A stretch of 64,000 nucleotides of DNA from Arthonia radiata (taxonomy: Eukaryota; Ascomycota; Arthoniomycetes; Arthoniales; Arthoniaceae), in contig PSQN01000006.1 in the NCBI GenBank assembly GCA_002989075.1, positions 1,997,018 to 2,061,017 on the forward strand, in the 5' to 3' direction. The translations under genes and the position numbers were made by a program. The notes beneath the pieces were generated by a model, which was given only the letters and a program-made list of their open reading frames with translations, made no database searches and was not told the DNA's origin. Below, one piece after another: positions 21,260-33,326 of the stretch. Position 1 is the first letter of the stretch. Every line of letters begins with the position of its first letter.

Positions 21260-22164
21260 ATGTCTTCAATAGGTACAGCAGTGATCACAGGCGCAAACAG
21301 CGGCATCGGGCATGCTTTCGCCCAGATCCTTGTCAAAGAGGTACGCACAAACCACCCGATGACCAGCAGTCAGCAGCCACAAGACCCCAGCAGCACCCAT
21401 CAGCTCCATTCCTAACGAAGCTTGAAGGGCTGGCAAGTCACCGCTCTCGACCGAGACGTCGGCGACAAGATAAAAAACCTAGGCTGCAAACACGCCCAAG
21501 TCGACGTCTCCTCGCCCGACTCCATCGCCGCGTTCAAGCAGGCCCACTTCCCCAATGACGAGACCATCGATCTCTTGCTCAACATTGCCGGCGTGATGAA
21601 CCCTCCCGCTACCGACGCTCTGACCACTATCTCCTTGCCCACGCTCGAGCGCACCTTCGCCATCAATGCGTACGGCCCGCTTCTATTGACTCAAGCATTG
21701 CTCCCCAACATCCTCGCCTCGAAAGCTCAACCCAGACGTGTGGCTGTGATGTCAAGTCGTGTGGGCAGTATTTCTGATAATAGCAGTGGGGCCAGCTATG
21801 CGTATCGGGCGAGCAAGGCCGCGGTGAATGCGTTGTTTAAAAATATGAGTGTTGACCTGAAGGAGAAGGGAGTTTGTGTGTTGATGTTGGTGAGTTTCCT
21901 TCGTTCCTTGCTTTACCTTCTGCATGGTGATATCTGCCTGTTGCTCAGTGTAGGGTGTGCGTGGAACATGCTGACTAAAAGCACTGGTAGCACCCGGGCT
22001 TCGTGTATACAAATCTTACGACAGACCTCGAGGACATGCCACCGGAGACTGTTCAACCTGAAGAAGCCGCAAACAGGTTGTGGAAGGTTGTGCAGGAGAA
22101 GGGGTCGAAGATGGAGAGCACGGGGACGTTCTGGCATCGGGAGGGATTTGAGCTGGGTTTTTGA
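21260..22164 (+). CDS. Short-chain dehydrogenase/reductase (SDR)
   Basis: NAD(P)-dependent oxidoreductase of the classical SDR fold; 238 residues from exons 21260-21340, 21428-21889 and 21991-22164. The Rossmann motif is TGANSGIGHAFAQ near residue 10. LDRDVGD (acidic strand-2 end) suggests an NAD preference. NIAGVM matches the NNAG motif, and the catalytic pair is Tyr-x-x-x-Lys in SYAYRASK with Ser in VMSSRVGS. HPGFVYTNL is the conserved segment after the second intron. The last exon ends FWHREGFELGF. The second intron has a CTGAC branch site 16-20 bases before its TAG. It resembles C-factor/sniffer-like carbonyl reductases in layout; the substrate is unknown. Confidence 0.85.
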
Positions 22165-22277
22165 TGTGTTGAGAAGTCAGTCACTCGTCAGATCGATGGG
22201 ATATGTACGTGAGATGTAGCAAGTTGTGGTATATGATGACCGACCTTGAACCCATCTGCATAGCGCCATCCTCCATT

Positions 22278-23376
22278 TCACGTGTCTTCTTCGTATTTAA
22301 CCTCGTCGATGCCATCAGCAACGACATTCTGCGCTTTCGCATACACAAGGCCGCGGAAGACGGCCTGTTCCTTGAAGCCGTACTCGACATAGAACTCTTC
22401 CACGAACGCCTGCAACTCTGCATTATTGGTGACCTCCATTTTAGCGTTGTTGTCCAGCCACCAGATCTTCACGTCCTCACCACTGGCTTGATCCAGGCCA
22501 AGGGCAGTGATGACGGCCCGCTTGAAAGGAGCGAAAGTGATGTCTGATACTTCGACGTTGTACGCGCGGCCAAGATCTTCGGCGGTATCTACGACTCGAC
22601 ACACGGGCACTGGCACCTTTGGTGGGCTCGTTTTGGCGGCTGCGGCTTTGTGCAGGCGCTTCTCTTCGACGCTTGCAGCCGGACCCGGAGTCTCATGGAT
22701 CGCGGCATCTTCAACATCAGGCGCCCCAAGATTGTGACCACCTTGATTGGGAAGGCGAGGGGTGACAATGATCGAGCAATTGCGCAGTGCAATCTTGTGT
22801 CGATAGGAGCCGCGACGCAAGTTGGCTTCCTTCTTTGGTGCTTTGGGCGTGTAGTCCGCATAGCGACGCGTCTGGGAGCTACAAGCGAACATAGCCCAAT
22901 TCTTCTCATCGTCGGCCATATCCTGAAGCGCAAGCCTGAAGAATGCGTGTATGGCGACGTCAAGCCAGCAGGAGGGAATATGATGATTGTGTGTCAGCTC
23001 CTCATTAGGAGGCTGTGGAATCTTGCGATCTTTGCGAAGGATAGTCTTATATTCTGTTTGGACTGCATGCGTTTGTCAGCAGTGAGGGAGTGGTGGCGGG
23101 GGATTGCGGCGTACAAGTTAAACGTATTTCCGATACACGCAGGTGCTGCTGGTTGTTCCAACCGTTACTCGGTCTCCAGATCTCATCACCGGCATTACGT
23201 AGCGCATGCTGCAGGTTGTCGAACATGTCTTCATACTGATCGTAATTGATATCGAGGCCTCGAAGCAGTGTCTTCCTTGCCCAGTTCTCCTGCGAACAGT
23301 AGGTCTTGCAGTAGAACTCCCAGTCAGGATACGGTTGGCCAGCGCGAGACTTGGTCATCACGTCGTCGCTCGGCAT
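22278..23376 (-). CDS. Unrecognised protein, 340 residues
   Basis: Two exons, 23376-23139 and 23062-22278, with a 76-base intron (GTGTAT...CATGCAG, CTGAC branch). The N-terminal third is Trp/Tyr/Asp-rich and looks folded: PDWEFYCKTYCSQENWARK, LRGLDINYDQYEDMFDNL, IWRPSNGWNNQQHLL. A conserved-looking SCWLDVAIHAFFRLAL follows, then a basic Pro/Lys linker (YTPKAPKKEANLRRG). The C-terminal half (AYNVEVSDITFAPFKRAVI, ALGLDQASGEDVKIWWLD, AELQAFVEEFYVEYGF) may be a second domain. I cannot assign a family. Consistent splicing, frame and composition argue that it is a real gene. It is convergent with the SDR gene, the two stops being 113 bases apart. Confidence 0.65.
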
Positions 23377-24607
23377 GCTGATGAACCAATGAGGAGTGAT
23401 GGCTCTTGTTAGGGCGGAGACGAGAGTTCGAAGTAGTTACGAGCGGTTAATGTTGGCTATCATCAGGCAGAACGCGGCTGAGGCAACATCTTCTCCAGCG
23501 CAAAGGATACAGTGAGCGTGAGCAGAAGACGCGGAGTGCCAGAATGATGTTGTCACCTGCTCAGCGTCGCAGCGATTTGCGGTCTACGCGACATGATGGC
23601 GACATCCGCAATTGTGTTGGCTGACCGCTTCTCTCGGGGGGAAGGCGCGAGCGTCACCGAGAACACCGTCCTGCTTCGTCTTTCACCGCCCGCACGCTCC
23701 TCATCTCTGTCACGGCCGTTCCAGACGTCTCTGAAAGTCAAGTCATACCTCATCGTGCAATGCAATAGCGCGGTCCGGGATGTTCTATACAAAATACTCT
23801 CAAGACCGCCAAGATTGGCAAAGTACACTGCCAAACACTCATGCTATCAGTAGAGTCTGCGCTTGCACCAAGAGAACTCGGGAGTTCATGACAGACTCTC
23901 TTCACTGGTTCTTCAGCTTCCACATTGTCGCTTGGCAGAGCAGAGGCGTACCGATGCAGTCGTTGGGATCGGTGCAGAGGAGCGTTCTTGGCCGCCTTCC
24001 TCTGGTGACACGCATGTGTGTTACAAAGGAACTGCCTTGGCCTGTTTACGCTTGGAAGGTACATCTAATTGCACAGGTGGCATGTATGCGCGAGGTTAAC
24101 GCTCACGGAGAGACCGGCTTTTCCTCTTCCAACGCACAGACGTTTCGGTACTTGTCCAATGCCGGGCAGGTTCAATCTCGGGACAGCAGCCGCGGGAGCC
24201 GAGGCCCGGATCAGCAGACAAGCGTCGGCAGAGTCGCAAATTGTTTCTCAACTGTCTTGCGCTTGATGGTCGCAGGATGGTGACGGGAAGAAGCCGACCC
24301 TTCATTCATGTACCCGAGGCTCTTTGCACAAAGCGGCCAGCATCCGCATATGGCGCACCCGTACCTGTCTCTGACATTGAAGCATTTTTACGTTGTCGAT
24401 GCACCATGACGTGTTCGGCAGGTACCACTGCGTTGCATGTGCATTGCTCTCCCGCCGTGCAGCGCCAGTGCTGCTGAGTTTCTGATAGCTTTGCAAGGTT
24501 TGCCACCCGCATAGTAAGCCTCGGATAGGGTGTCGAGGAAGCAAGGACGTAACGAGACTTGTATCATACCTAGGAACAAGAGCTTTGCGCCTTTGGGCAT
24601 AACGAGA
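23377..24607. promoter_or_regulatory. Divergent upstream region of the orphan gene and aldehyde dehydrogenase
   Basis: 1.2 kb. The longest frame, 23780-24283 on + (167 codons from ATG), is rich in Cys/Trp/His with no domain or splice support, and I treat it as noise. No clear motif was found. Confidence 0.4.
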
Positions 24608-26362
24608 ATGCCTCTGCTTGCGGATGCCGAAGCAGTCAAATCAACGAAACACGTCCCCTTGGACTCCCCGTCGTTGACATTCGGAAGCCTCACCAAGTAT
24701 GACTATTCGAGCTCGGACGAGAGCAAAACCTTGCCCATCTTCAACCCTGCAAATGGCAAGCTCATCACTACTGTCCAAGTTGGCGACCATCAGACCGCAA
24801 AAGACGCCGCAGTCAAGTCACATGCTGCCTTTCAGGCCTGGAGGCGTCGTCCGCCGATGGAGCGAGGTCAGATTTTGCTGAAATGCGCAGACCTTCTTCT
24901 GGCTCATGTGGATGAGCTCGCGACCTTGCTGTGTCTGGAGAATGGCAAACCCTTCATCGATGCAAAGTTTGGCGATTGTAGGTAGTACTCGAGCTTGGAG
25001 TGTGGATATCGAATAACCGAGTGGTTCAGGTATGGCCGTCCAGAGCTCTTTCAGATACTTCGGCAGTCTGATCGACAAGATCCCAACGCAATTCTACGAC
25101 AGGGGAACCATGATCGCGCAGGTCGTCCGAGAGCCGCATGGTGTTTGCGCCGGTATCTTGCCCTTCAACTGGCCGCCTATCCATACTGGTGGGAAGACAG
25201 CTCCAGCATTAGCCATGGGAAATAGCATGTAGGTGCAAGCAGCGTAGTCGCCTGCGTGATCGAGCTAGTTCGTATTAGCTGACACATGAGGTCTATAGGA
25301 TATTGAAGCCAGGCGAACAGGCTCCTGTGAGTTTCTTGTCACTATTTGCAACCTACGCCGGCTGACATCGTTCCCATGCAGCTTACCGTGATGAGGATTG
25401 TTGAGCTCTTGCAACAAGTTCTGCCGCCCAACCTACTAATCGCAGTTCCTGGAAACGGTCCCGAAGTGCCATCAACGCTAGTAGAGCATCCACTAGTGCG
25501 CGCAATCTCTTTCACTGGTAGCACAAATGCTGGTCGCATTGTTTCTCAGCTAGCGGCCAAGCATTTAAAGCCCTGCATGCTCGAGCTTGGCGGTAAGAAC
25601 GCATTGGTAGTGTTTGAAGACGCAGATATTGACCGGGCTGCACGTGATGCGCTGGAGGGAGTTCTCTTCAACAAAGGAGAAGCTTGCACGTCAAGCTCGC
25701 GCGTCGTAATTCATGAAAGGGTCTACGATAGGTTCGTGGATAAGCTAAAAACTGCTTGGCCGAAGGTCAAAGTCGGAAATGGTTTGGAGAACTCTACACA
25801 CGTCGGTCCACAAGTCAGTAAGGTCCAGCAAGAAAAGATCATAGAATATCTCCAGCTCGCGGAGAAAGAAGGGGCGGAGATCATTGCCCAGGCACCGCTT
25901 CCAACAGATCCGAGTCTCCAAGACGGCTACTTCGTTCAGCCGACGTTACTTGGAGGTGTCAAGAGAGAGATGCGGATCGCGCAAGAGGAAGTTTTCGGGC
26001 CAATTCTTACCCTTAATACATTTAGTACTGAAGATGAGGCCATGGACATCGTCAACGAGAGCCCATACGGTCTGACGTGTGTCATCTTCTGTGAGAATAT
26101 GGCCAAGGCTAATCGCGTTAGTCGCCGGGTGGAAGCTGGGTGTGTCTTTGTGAATAACCATAGGAGGATCTTAGCTGGACTGCCTTTCGGAGGCGTCAAA
26201 GATTCGGGCAATCACCGGGAGCACAGTCTAGAGACCATGGAGGCATACAGCACGACCAAATTCATCCAGATGCCGAGCGGTTTTGGGGAGGCTGGCGAAT
26301 GGAGAGCTGTAGCAGACGTGTTTGATGATTCAGATCGAATCAATGGTGTAATGGGCGCCTGA
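24608..26362 (+). CDS. Aldehyde dehydrogenase (ALDH superfamily)
   Basis: NAD(P)-dependent oxidation of an aldehyde to the acid. Exons 24608-24977, 25030-25228, 25299-25326 (28 bases) and 25382-26362 give 525 residues. Motifs: GILPFNWPP (cofactor/oxyanion loop), ILKPGEQAP, FTGSTNAGR, Glu267 in LELGGKN, catalytic Cys301 in NKGEACTSSSR, and EVFGPILTL. The C-terminal PFGGVKDSGNHREHS replaces the commoner SGFGREHG version. The N-terminal 40 residues (with TFGSLTKYDYSSSD) are longer than in minimal ALDHs but lack a clear targeting signal. Upstream frame without ATG extends to 24530. Likely cytosolic; succinate-semialdehyde, betaine-aldehyde or a vanillin-like substrate cannot be distinguished. Confidence 0.88.
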
Positions 26363-26589
26363 GAGTCGCGGTACTGAAAGACGCGCAGAAGACCTCGATC
26401 AAATAGTGAGATGCGCATAGATTTTATCCCACGCCAAAATTCCAGAAAGGAGGACAGGAAAGCGGAAATGAACGTCGCCAAGTCCCGAATGTGGCCTCTT
26501 GTCGGCTACCCTGCTAGGTGATGTCAAATGTTCAGATTCAAATATTGAGCTCATGATTATTCAACGCGGTGTCCCGTCTTGCAGGTGGC

Positions 26590-27108
26590 ATGGCTGCAAA
26601 TCAGGTCTCTGCAAAGAGGCAACAAGGTAAGTTATGTTTGCATTCAATGGGGCCTTATGACTGACCGGAAGATACTCTCTAGAGCTGCAGGTCGCGTATC
26701 AGAATTACAAGAACAATCTTCAACAGATTGCGAGCAAGATTGGCGACGTGGAGCAAGAAGCTGAAGAACACAAGTGAAACCATCGTGTCGCATGTGCTGT
26801 AGGTTGAGGCTGACATGATCGTCAGACTCGTCCTCGAGACACTGGAGCCTCTCCCACAAGACCGCAAATGCTTTCGCATGATCAACGGAGTGCTCGTAGA
26901 GCGCAAGGTCTCGGATGTCGTACCTGCGCTCAGAACAAACTCAGAAGGCCTCAAGAAAGTGCTTGACGACCTGCTGAAACAATACAAGACGTTGCAAGAG
27001 GAAATGGATAAGTGGAAGGTATGATGAGCCCGTCTGGAAGCAACAACATGGCGGCTGGGCTGACACATCTTGCAGAAGAAGAACAACGTGCAAGTCGTCC
27101 AACAATAG
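26590..27108 (+). CDS. GIM4: Prefoldin subunit 2
   Basis: Beta-type subunit of the hexameric prefoldin/GimC co-chaperone that delivers nascent actin and tubulin to the CCT chaperonin in the cytosol. Four small exons: 26590-26626, 26683-26773, 26826-27018, 27076-27108, giving 117 residues, typical for this subunit. The N-terminal helix is LQVAYQNYKNNLQQIASKI, the hairpin core VLETLEPLPQDRKCFRMING with VLVERKVSDVVPAL, and the C-terminal helix LKKVLDDLLKQYKTLQEE. The last exon encodes only KKNNVQVVQQ. It lies 227 bases downstream of the aldehyde dehydrogenase in the same direction. Confidence 0.92.
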
Positions 27109-28882
27109 GATAAGTGCACCAGAGCTTGGCGACCCTATTGGTGCCATGAGCACCTGTGTGATTCCATTTCACGACCCAAAAGCCATGAATCCAGCTGAAG
27201 AGTCGGCATCGAACCACAGAGCAACTGGCCGGTACTGTCTCAATCCAAATCACAAACACAAAAAGGGCATCACAGGAGGCTGATTGATCTCACGCTTCCG
27301 ACATCATCATACAGCACGGATACTAGACGCGAGGAGGATCACAGTACCTGTGTATGCTCGTTGCAGACCAATGAGAGCCTCGCCATGAGAACCCCTTGTA
27401 TCTGCGAGAGCGATCCTCAGTGGGATTGGCTGATTAGCGCACGTGCTTGTGGCTGGGAACCTTGCGCAGTTTGACGCGCATTGAAGCGATGCGTGTCTAT
27501 ATCGAGATCAGAAAAACGGAAGAATGCTGCCCAAGCGCAGCCCAAAAGCAGGACACCCAAGCAAACACGGCCGTGGTCTAGACTCAATTTGCAGCACTCG
27601 AAATTTCTCATCAATGCGGCGAGGGCAAACAGCTGGACGTTCATCCGACATGAAGTCAGAGTAGAGCTTACAGGAGCGCGAAGACGGCACCGATGGGATG
27701 GAAGCTGCTAGGATGCGAACTACGGGGTGTTCAGTGATGTGGCAGGCGATTGGTGGAAGAGGTGAATGAAGCTGGACGGTCATTGGACGCAAAAGTGCGA
27801 TTGGTTACCATCAAGGTATTTTAGATTAGTGTCGATAATGAGAGACAACCTCACTTCATGATCCACAGCGACTTCAGCGGAGTTTCTGCCCAAAGATTGG
27901 GCCGGTTGTGCGGCCAGGCCAGCGAGCTGAAAGGCGTGTGATGAGAATGTTGCGAGCGCATGATGGCAGTGGGCACGCAAGGCTACAGATCAGGGCGGCG
28001 CCTCTTTCCATCTCTCTTCTGCTCCGTCACTATTCTTTCGCCTCATTTTTCTGTTCTCCCTTCTTCTTCTCCGCATCCTTACAACTCTGTCCAGCCTGCG
28101 AGCTCTCACCTGCATATCCTAAGCTTCCCAGGCCACGTTGGGCCGTCAGCCGAGCACTTGCCCACTTGCCTTTGTGCGACAATTACGACCGTGCACACTC
28201 TCCGGTGATATCATTCTATCGGTCAAGAAACACCAGCCTCTTGGTTCCGCGGAACGCTCCCTTGCTGCCGGGCGAGAGCTTCTGCTCATGTTTGCGCGTG
28301 GAAATAACAGCAGCATCGGGACAAGCCTCAGCCTGAGAGCGGTGACTTGAGTAGTGTCGACACGGTTGGGCGGATCTGGCTGCGCTTCGAGTTCGAGGCT
28401 CGCAGCAAACGTCCAGTGCCACAGCACACAAACGCGTCGCGCAGCAATCTTCTAAAAACAGCAATCTACCAAAACCCGCGTGTGTGTATCGCTCGTGCCG
28501 CGACGCATCAGCACGCATTCAGCTGCACGCATCCATTGGCCTCGTTTGCACGGACAAAGTCTCCGCAGCCCTAGCAACAGCGATTTGCGCCCGGACCTGC
28601 AGCGCGCCCGCCAAACCTCTTCAGACTTCTAGATCTTGGCCTTTTTACCAAACCGTTGTACGACCCTCGCGGCAGAGCTGCATCGTGCGGCTTAGCTTCG
28701 CCCTTGCTCTTCAGACACCGCTGCTCTTGCGTCAGTTCTGGTGACGTGGTTTGCCAGCACAATCGCTGCCCATCCCTGACTGGCATCATCAGACGCACCG
28801 TGCACCAGACCAGCGCGCCGCCTGCCGCCAGGCGCGCTCACAGCCCTATCGCCCGCTGCAAGTGACCGCGACATAAAATAAA
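27109..28882. promoter_or_regulatory. Long upstream/leader region of HAP3
   Basis: 1.8 kb without a convincing gene. From about 28000 the + strand is pyrimidine-rich (CT-rich runs near 28010-28090), typical of fungal core promoters and 5' leaders. Many short overlapping frames are present and none has domain-like composition. An unusually long leader would fit a regulated transcription factor gene, but the transcription start is unknown. Confidence 0.4.
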
Positions 28883-30324
28883 ATGTCCGCCTCCACATCG
28901 CACAAGGAGAACGAGGACGAGGCCAAAGACGCCGACTTGGTACATCGCTCCGCCGCCCCCGATCACAAGTCCGCCGCCGACCCTCCCAACGACCACGACA
29001 ACGGCGTCACAGGCAAACCCCAGACCCCTTCACTGACCGGCGAACAAACAGACCCGCAAGGAGGTGTCCAAAAACTGACTGAGGATCCGACCACGACAGA
29101 AGATGAGCATATCATGCAAGGGCATCCAGCCACTCAGGAACAAGCGCAGTATGAAACAGAAGTCAAGGAGCAGGATAGATGGCTGCCCATTGCAAATGGT
29201 TCGTTCAGATTGTTTCCTGTCGTCTTCTTTCAACCCCACACTTTTTCCTAAACCGCCATCGCGAATCACCTTTCACATCCGTTTGTACATCCCTCTTGTG
29301 TACCCTCACTATGACACGGTGCTTCAGGGTGGGCGTTTGCTCTTTGTGTTTGTGGGCAAACGGTCATACCCGGCCATCGGCGGTCGATTGGAGTAATGTT
29401 TGTCACCGCATCACGGATCGATTGCTGTCGAATCAACAGCCTCGATTCTTCAACAGACCTGTCAAGCCTCCTTAAACGGTCGCATCTTTCCCTTACTGCA
29501 CCGCGAGAAGAGTAGAGACACGAGTTGCTCCTCTGCTACTGGTGGCTTCCACTTGACGCAGCAGATCTCGTCATGTCGTCCACTTCTTCCTCGCCGCCAC
29601 AGATCAGCTCCAGGCACTCGTCCAATCAGGTCGATACAAGAAAGCTAATCGGTAATTTCGCAACAGTCGCACGCATCATGAAGACCGCTCTTCCTGACAA
29701 CGCGAAAATCGCCAAAGAGGCCAAAGAGTGCATGCAGGAATGTGTGAGCGAATTCATCTCCTTTATCACCAGCGAAGGTACGTGTGGCCCCTTTTAGTAG
29801 CTCAGTGGGCTCGTTGTGGCACCTCCTGCACGACTGGCTGACTAACGACGGCTGCCAGCTTCCGAGAAGTGTCAACACGAAAAGCGCAAGACTGTGAATG
29901 GCGAGGACATCATTTTCGCCATGACATCACTTGGCTTCGAGAACTACTCAGAGGCGCTGCGAATATACCTTGTCAGGTACCGTGAGGTCAGTACTCTTTA
30001 TCGAGCGTCTTGATAGCTGCTGAGATGCAAGTGTCTGTGACTACATGCGCTAACATCATACAGAGCAATCTTGGCAAAGCGGATCAACAGGCGCAACGAA
30101 CATCCTCACCTGGCAACGCTCAAGGTCAGACATCCTCCGGCGACGAGCGCGACGACGCTCCACAAGGCTCGATCGGCGCGACCCTCGGGCAGCCAGTCGT
30201 TTCGGGCTCTCTCCCCGGTGTGCCCTTGTCCTCTACATTCGGTGGCACACAAGAAGCAGACGCTCCCAACGCCGGTGGGCCTTACGCATATCCGTCGATC
30301 ACCAACGGGAACACCCATTATTAG
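28883..30324 (+). CDS. HAP3: CCAAT-binding factor subunit HAP3 (NF-YB / HapC)
   Basis: Histone-fold subunit that pairs with HAP5 and, with HAP2, binds CCAAT boxes in the nucleus; in ascomycetes the complex also recruits HapX for iron and redox control. Exons 28883-29198, 29667-29777, 29859-29986, 30064-30324; 271 residues. The core is [40 protein letters not shown], then [19 protein letters not shown] and [17 protein letters not shown]. The N terminus (about 95 residues) and C terminus are hydrophilic and low-complexity. Intron 1 is 468 bases, far longer than others in the window, and carries an open frame running into exon 2 (see findings). Donors GTTCGT and GTCAGT are slightly off consensus. 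Confidence 0.93.
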
Positions 30325-31055
30325 CCCCCTTCGCATTGACCATTCAACTTCGAACGACTACTAATTCCGCCTCCGCGATGACCTTTGGCGCTTGATACCC
30401 CGGGAACGGATAGCATTGTTTGGAATCGCTGGACGGAGCATCATCTAACCCTCGTGAGACTTTCAGCACAGATCGAGATCACAGCTTTTCCTTTGTATGG
30501 CATGCATTTGTACGATGTATCAAGATGGGATGAGCATAACGCTAATGGCAGGTCGAGGATCAGACAGGCGGCGCTTACATTCTTATTAGACTTACATGTG
30601 TCGAGTCACTGGCCTGTACATGGTACATGTATTCTAGCGGGCTAGACCGGCTCAGCCTGACGGAGTTAGTGCAGCATGTCAATCGAAGCCTGAGGCTTGC
30701 AAAGAACTTTTCGACTCAATCTCCAGATAACGCTTTCTGATGCCCTGCAACTCACGTACCTCAATGCTTTACCTGTGGCTGTGGAATATCAGTCTTTCGA
30801 TGACCACACTTGTTATGATACCACTTTTGAGCAGACTGGCGACTGCCATCGTTCGATTGATGTGGGAGGTGTGTCGCCCGCGAGTTTATCGCAGTAGAGG
30901 TAGCCCTGAAGTGTTCGCATACGCGGCACTCAATGGAGCGTTTCGATATACTATAATACAAGCTCTCTGCCAAAGCGTGTTCGACGACACAATGCGCGTG
31001 CTCTTCTACCTCGCTGGACGCCAGAAGTTCATTTCCATGCCATGCCATGCCCACC
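30325..31055. other. Convergent intergenic region HAP3 / TVP23
   Basis: Both neighbours end here (HAP3 on +, TVP23 on -). Overlapping frames near 30740-31153 are antisense noise of the TVP23 3' end. No feature is supported. Confidence 0.5.
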
Positions 31056-31935
31056 CTACCTGGAGAAGAACCTTGACACCATGCCCGATGCAATATTCTT
31101 CGCCAGCCCACCTGACGACAGCGCTGCGCCTGCAATGTTCGACGCGTGGCTGAACTTGTCGCAGCGTGAAAACGCGACCGTGTTTGTGATAGTGAGGACG
31201 AGTGCGATTGCTGTAGTGTGTTGTTAGCCCATGCCTCTTCAACGTCTTCAGCTTCGCTTTGAGCCCAGCTTGCCGTCTGTTGTGTATAGCCGTGCAAGTT
31301 CCCTCTTCACTCTGCCAACGCCCGCACGAACATGTCAAAACAAACTCACCAACCAAACTCAGCCACAACGGCCCCTTGAACGTCACAATCGCGCTCACCG
31401 CCAACAACACCCACAGCACCGGCTGCGCATACAGCGCCAGCCAAAAGAAGCGCTTGTCCGTCGCGTTGATGTCCCTGTACGTGGGATCCTGCGGGTCTTT
31501 GGAGACGCTCTCAAACACCATGGTCGTGTCGCCCGTCTGCGGGTTGACCTCGTTCCACCAGCGCAGGCCGACGAGGCGCCGCCCCGCGATGTTCTTGATC
31601 GTGTAGAAGTCGACGGCTAGTAGTAGCATGGTGAGGATGAAGATTAGGATGTAGTTCTTGGTGAAGAGGACGCCGAAGAGGTAGGTGAGTAGGGAGCCTG
31701 TCGGAGGGTGTTAGCAGAGGAGTTGATGGTGGGCGTTGCTGGTGCGGTTGTAGAGAGAAACAGTTAGGTCTGATCGATCGACATGCAGCCGCGTGGAACG
31801 CCAGAGTATATGCTGTGTCTGCTGGAATAGATCAAGGTGGGAAGGCATACCAATGCGAAACGCAAGAAAGAAGAGGAGCGTGATCGGGTGCGAGGACAGG
31901 CGCCAGCTCAGCGAGCCGGGCTCTGGGTTGTCCAT
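31056..31935 (-). CDS. TVP23: Golgi membrane protein TVP23
   Basis: Small tetraspan Golgi protein of the TVP23/FAM18 family, found in Tlg2-positive vesicles. Exons 31935-31851, 31697-31350, 31210-31056; 195 residues. It starts [20 protein letters not shown] and has membrane spans near [47 protein letters not shown] and [17 protein letters not shown]. Family hallmarks are [46 protein letters not shown] and the end GMVSRFFSR. Introns fall in phase 1 at both sites. Extra residues ([13 protein letters not shown]) lengthen the loop before NATDKR compared with what I recall of other fungal forms. Confidence 0.93.
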
Positions 31936-32289
31936 GACGGACGAGTCTTGGGATAGACTATATTGATGCTGGTGTATGCCTCCAGATCATCGGCGCGAGA
32001 AGTGAGAAGCCTGCTGCTGGACACACTTGTCCCTGGAGAGTCGAGCGAACATTTGGCGGAGAAACACTTGATCCGCGCGGGAGCTCCCGCCTTTAGCGCA
32101 GTAACTAGCGTCGTTAGTGTGGGGAGAGGTCGACGAGATTAGAGATCCAAAGTTGCTCTTTCATTTTGAATTTGAGGATTGGCTTGTATGTGTGCGTGTG
32201 TGGGGAGAGCTTCGATCTCGTCTCCAGACCTCATCGTACTCCTCATCTGATTGTTCCGCGCCACTCCCTACCCTCAACGCTCCTTTCCA
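31936..32289. promoter_or_regulatory. Divergent promoter TVP23 / citrate-lyase-like gene
   Basis: 354 bases between head-to-head start codons. It contains CT-rich stretches just before the + strand ATG. No specific binding site was recognised. Confidence 0.35.
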
Positions 32290-33326
32290 ATGGCCTCCAC
32301 CGTCCGCCGCGCTCTTCTCTACGTCCCCGCGTCCTCCTCCAAATTCCTCGAGAAGTCCCGCACCCTACCCGCCATCGATAATGTCACATACGACCTCGAA
32401 GACAGCGTGACGCCTGATCGCAAGCCTGAAGCGCGCAAAGCTCTACGCTCGTTCCTCGAGCAAGGAAAGCCTGGGAACATAAGAGAGACGGCTGTGCGTA
32501 TCAACAGCGTAGACTCAGGTTATGCTTTAGACGATCTGAACGAGGTAGTATGTACCATAATTCCACGCTCTCATACTTGGAAAGCGCATCACGGAAGGCT
32601 CACACAACCAAACAGCTCAAAGCACCCAACCTCCACACGCTCGTCATCCCCAAAGTCAACTCGCCCTCAGACCTCCACTTCATCACCGACGCCATCCGGC
32701 ACATCCTCCCTTCCCGTCATCCCTCCACGCAATCTCCCTCCTCTACCCCCGAGAAACCCCCACTCAACCTCCTCGCCCTCATCGAGTCCGCTCGCGCCCT
32801 CACCGACCTCCCCGCCATCTGCCGCGCCTCCCCCTACCTCCACGGCCTCATCTTCGCCGCCGAAGACTTCGCGCTCGACCTCTCGATCACGCGGACGCCC
32901 TCCCTCTCCGAGTTCCTCTACGCACGCTCCGCGATCGTCACAGCAGCCAAGACGTTCAACCTCCCCTCCGCCATCGATCTCGTGTGCACCTCCTTCCGCG
33001 GGGACGCCGGGCTGAAGACGGTGCGGGAAGAGGCGGAGGGAGGGAGGACGTTGGGGTTCAACGGGAAGCAGTGTATACACCCCACGCAGGCGCCGGTGGC
33101 GCAGGAGGTGTTTGGCGTGAGTGAGAGTGAGGCGGAGTGGGCGGTGAGGTGTGTGGTTGCGGATGAGAAGGCTGTGAAGCAGGGGCGGGGCGCGTGGACG
33201 CTGGATGGGAAGATGGTGGATGCGCCTGTGGTGGGAAAGGCGAGGGGGTTGGTGGAGAGGGCGAGGGTGTGTGGGGTTGATGTCGAGGGATTGAGGGGAA
33301 AGTGGGAGGGGCAGGAGCCGGAGTGA
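32290..33326 (+). CDS. Citrate lyase beta-like protein (HpcH/HpaI aldolase fold)
   Basis: Acyl-CoA lyase of the CitE/CLYBL family; relatives cleave citramalyl-CoA or malyl-CoA using Mg2+. Two exons, 32290-32547 and 32616-33326, 322 residues. TIM-barrel landmarks: RRALLYVPASSSKFLEKS, the metal-site block NVTYDLEDSVTPDRK, AVRINSVDSG, VIPKVNSPSDL, LLALIESARAL, LIFAAEDFALDL and GFNGKQCIHPTQ. The first intron donor can be drawn after GAG or GTA; GTATGT favours the latter. A Met-Ala-Ser-Thr-Val-Arg-Arg start could be a weak mitochondrial signal, as in animal CLYBL. The second exon is very GC-rich at third positions compared with neighbours. Confidence 0.88.

Noticed and set aside
23780-24283. 167-codon ATG frame on + between the orphan gene and aldehyde dehydrogenase
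   Set aside because: Cys/Trp/His-rich composition, no domain, no splice partners, and it lies in a divergent promoter region.
27908-28336. 142-codon + frame upstream of HAP3
   Set aside because: Low-complexity translation of pyrimidine-rich leader DNA; several overlapping frames are equally long.
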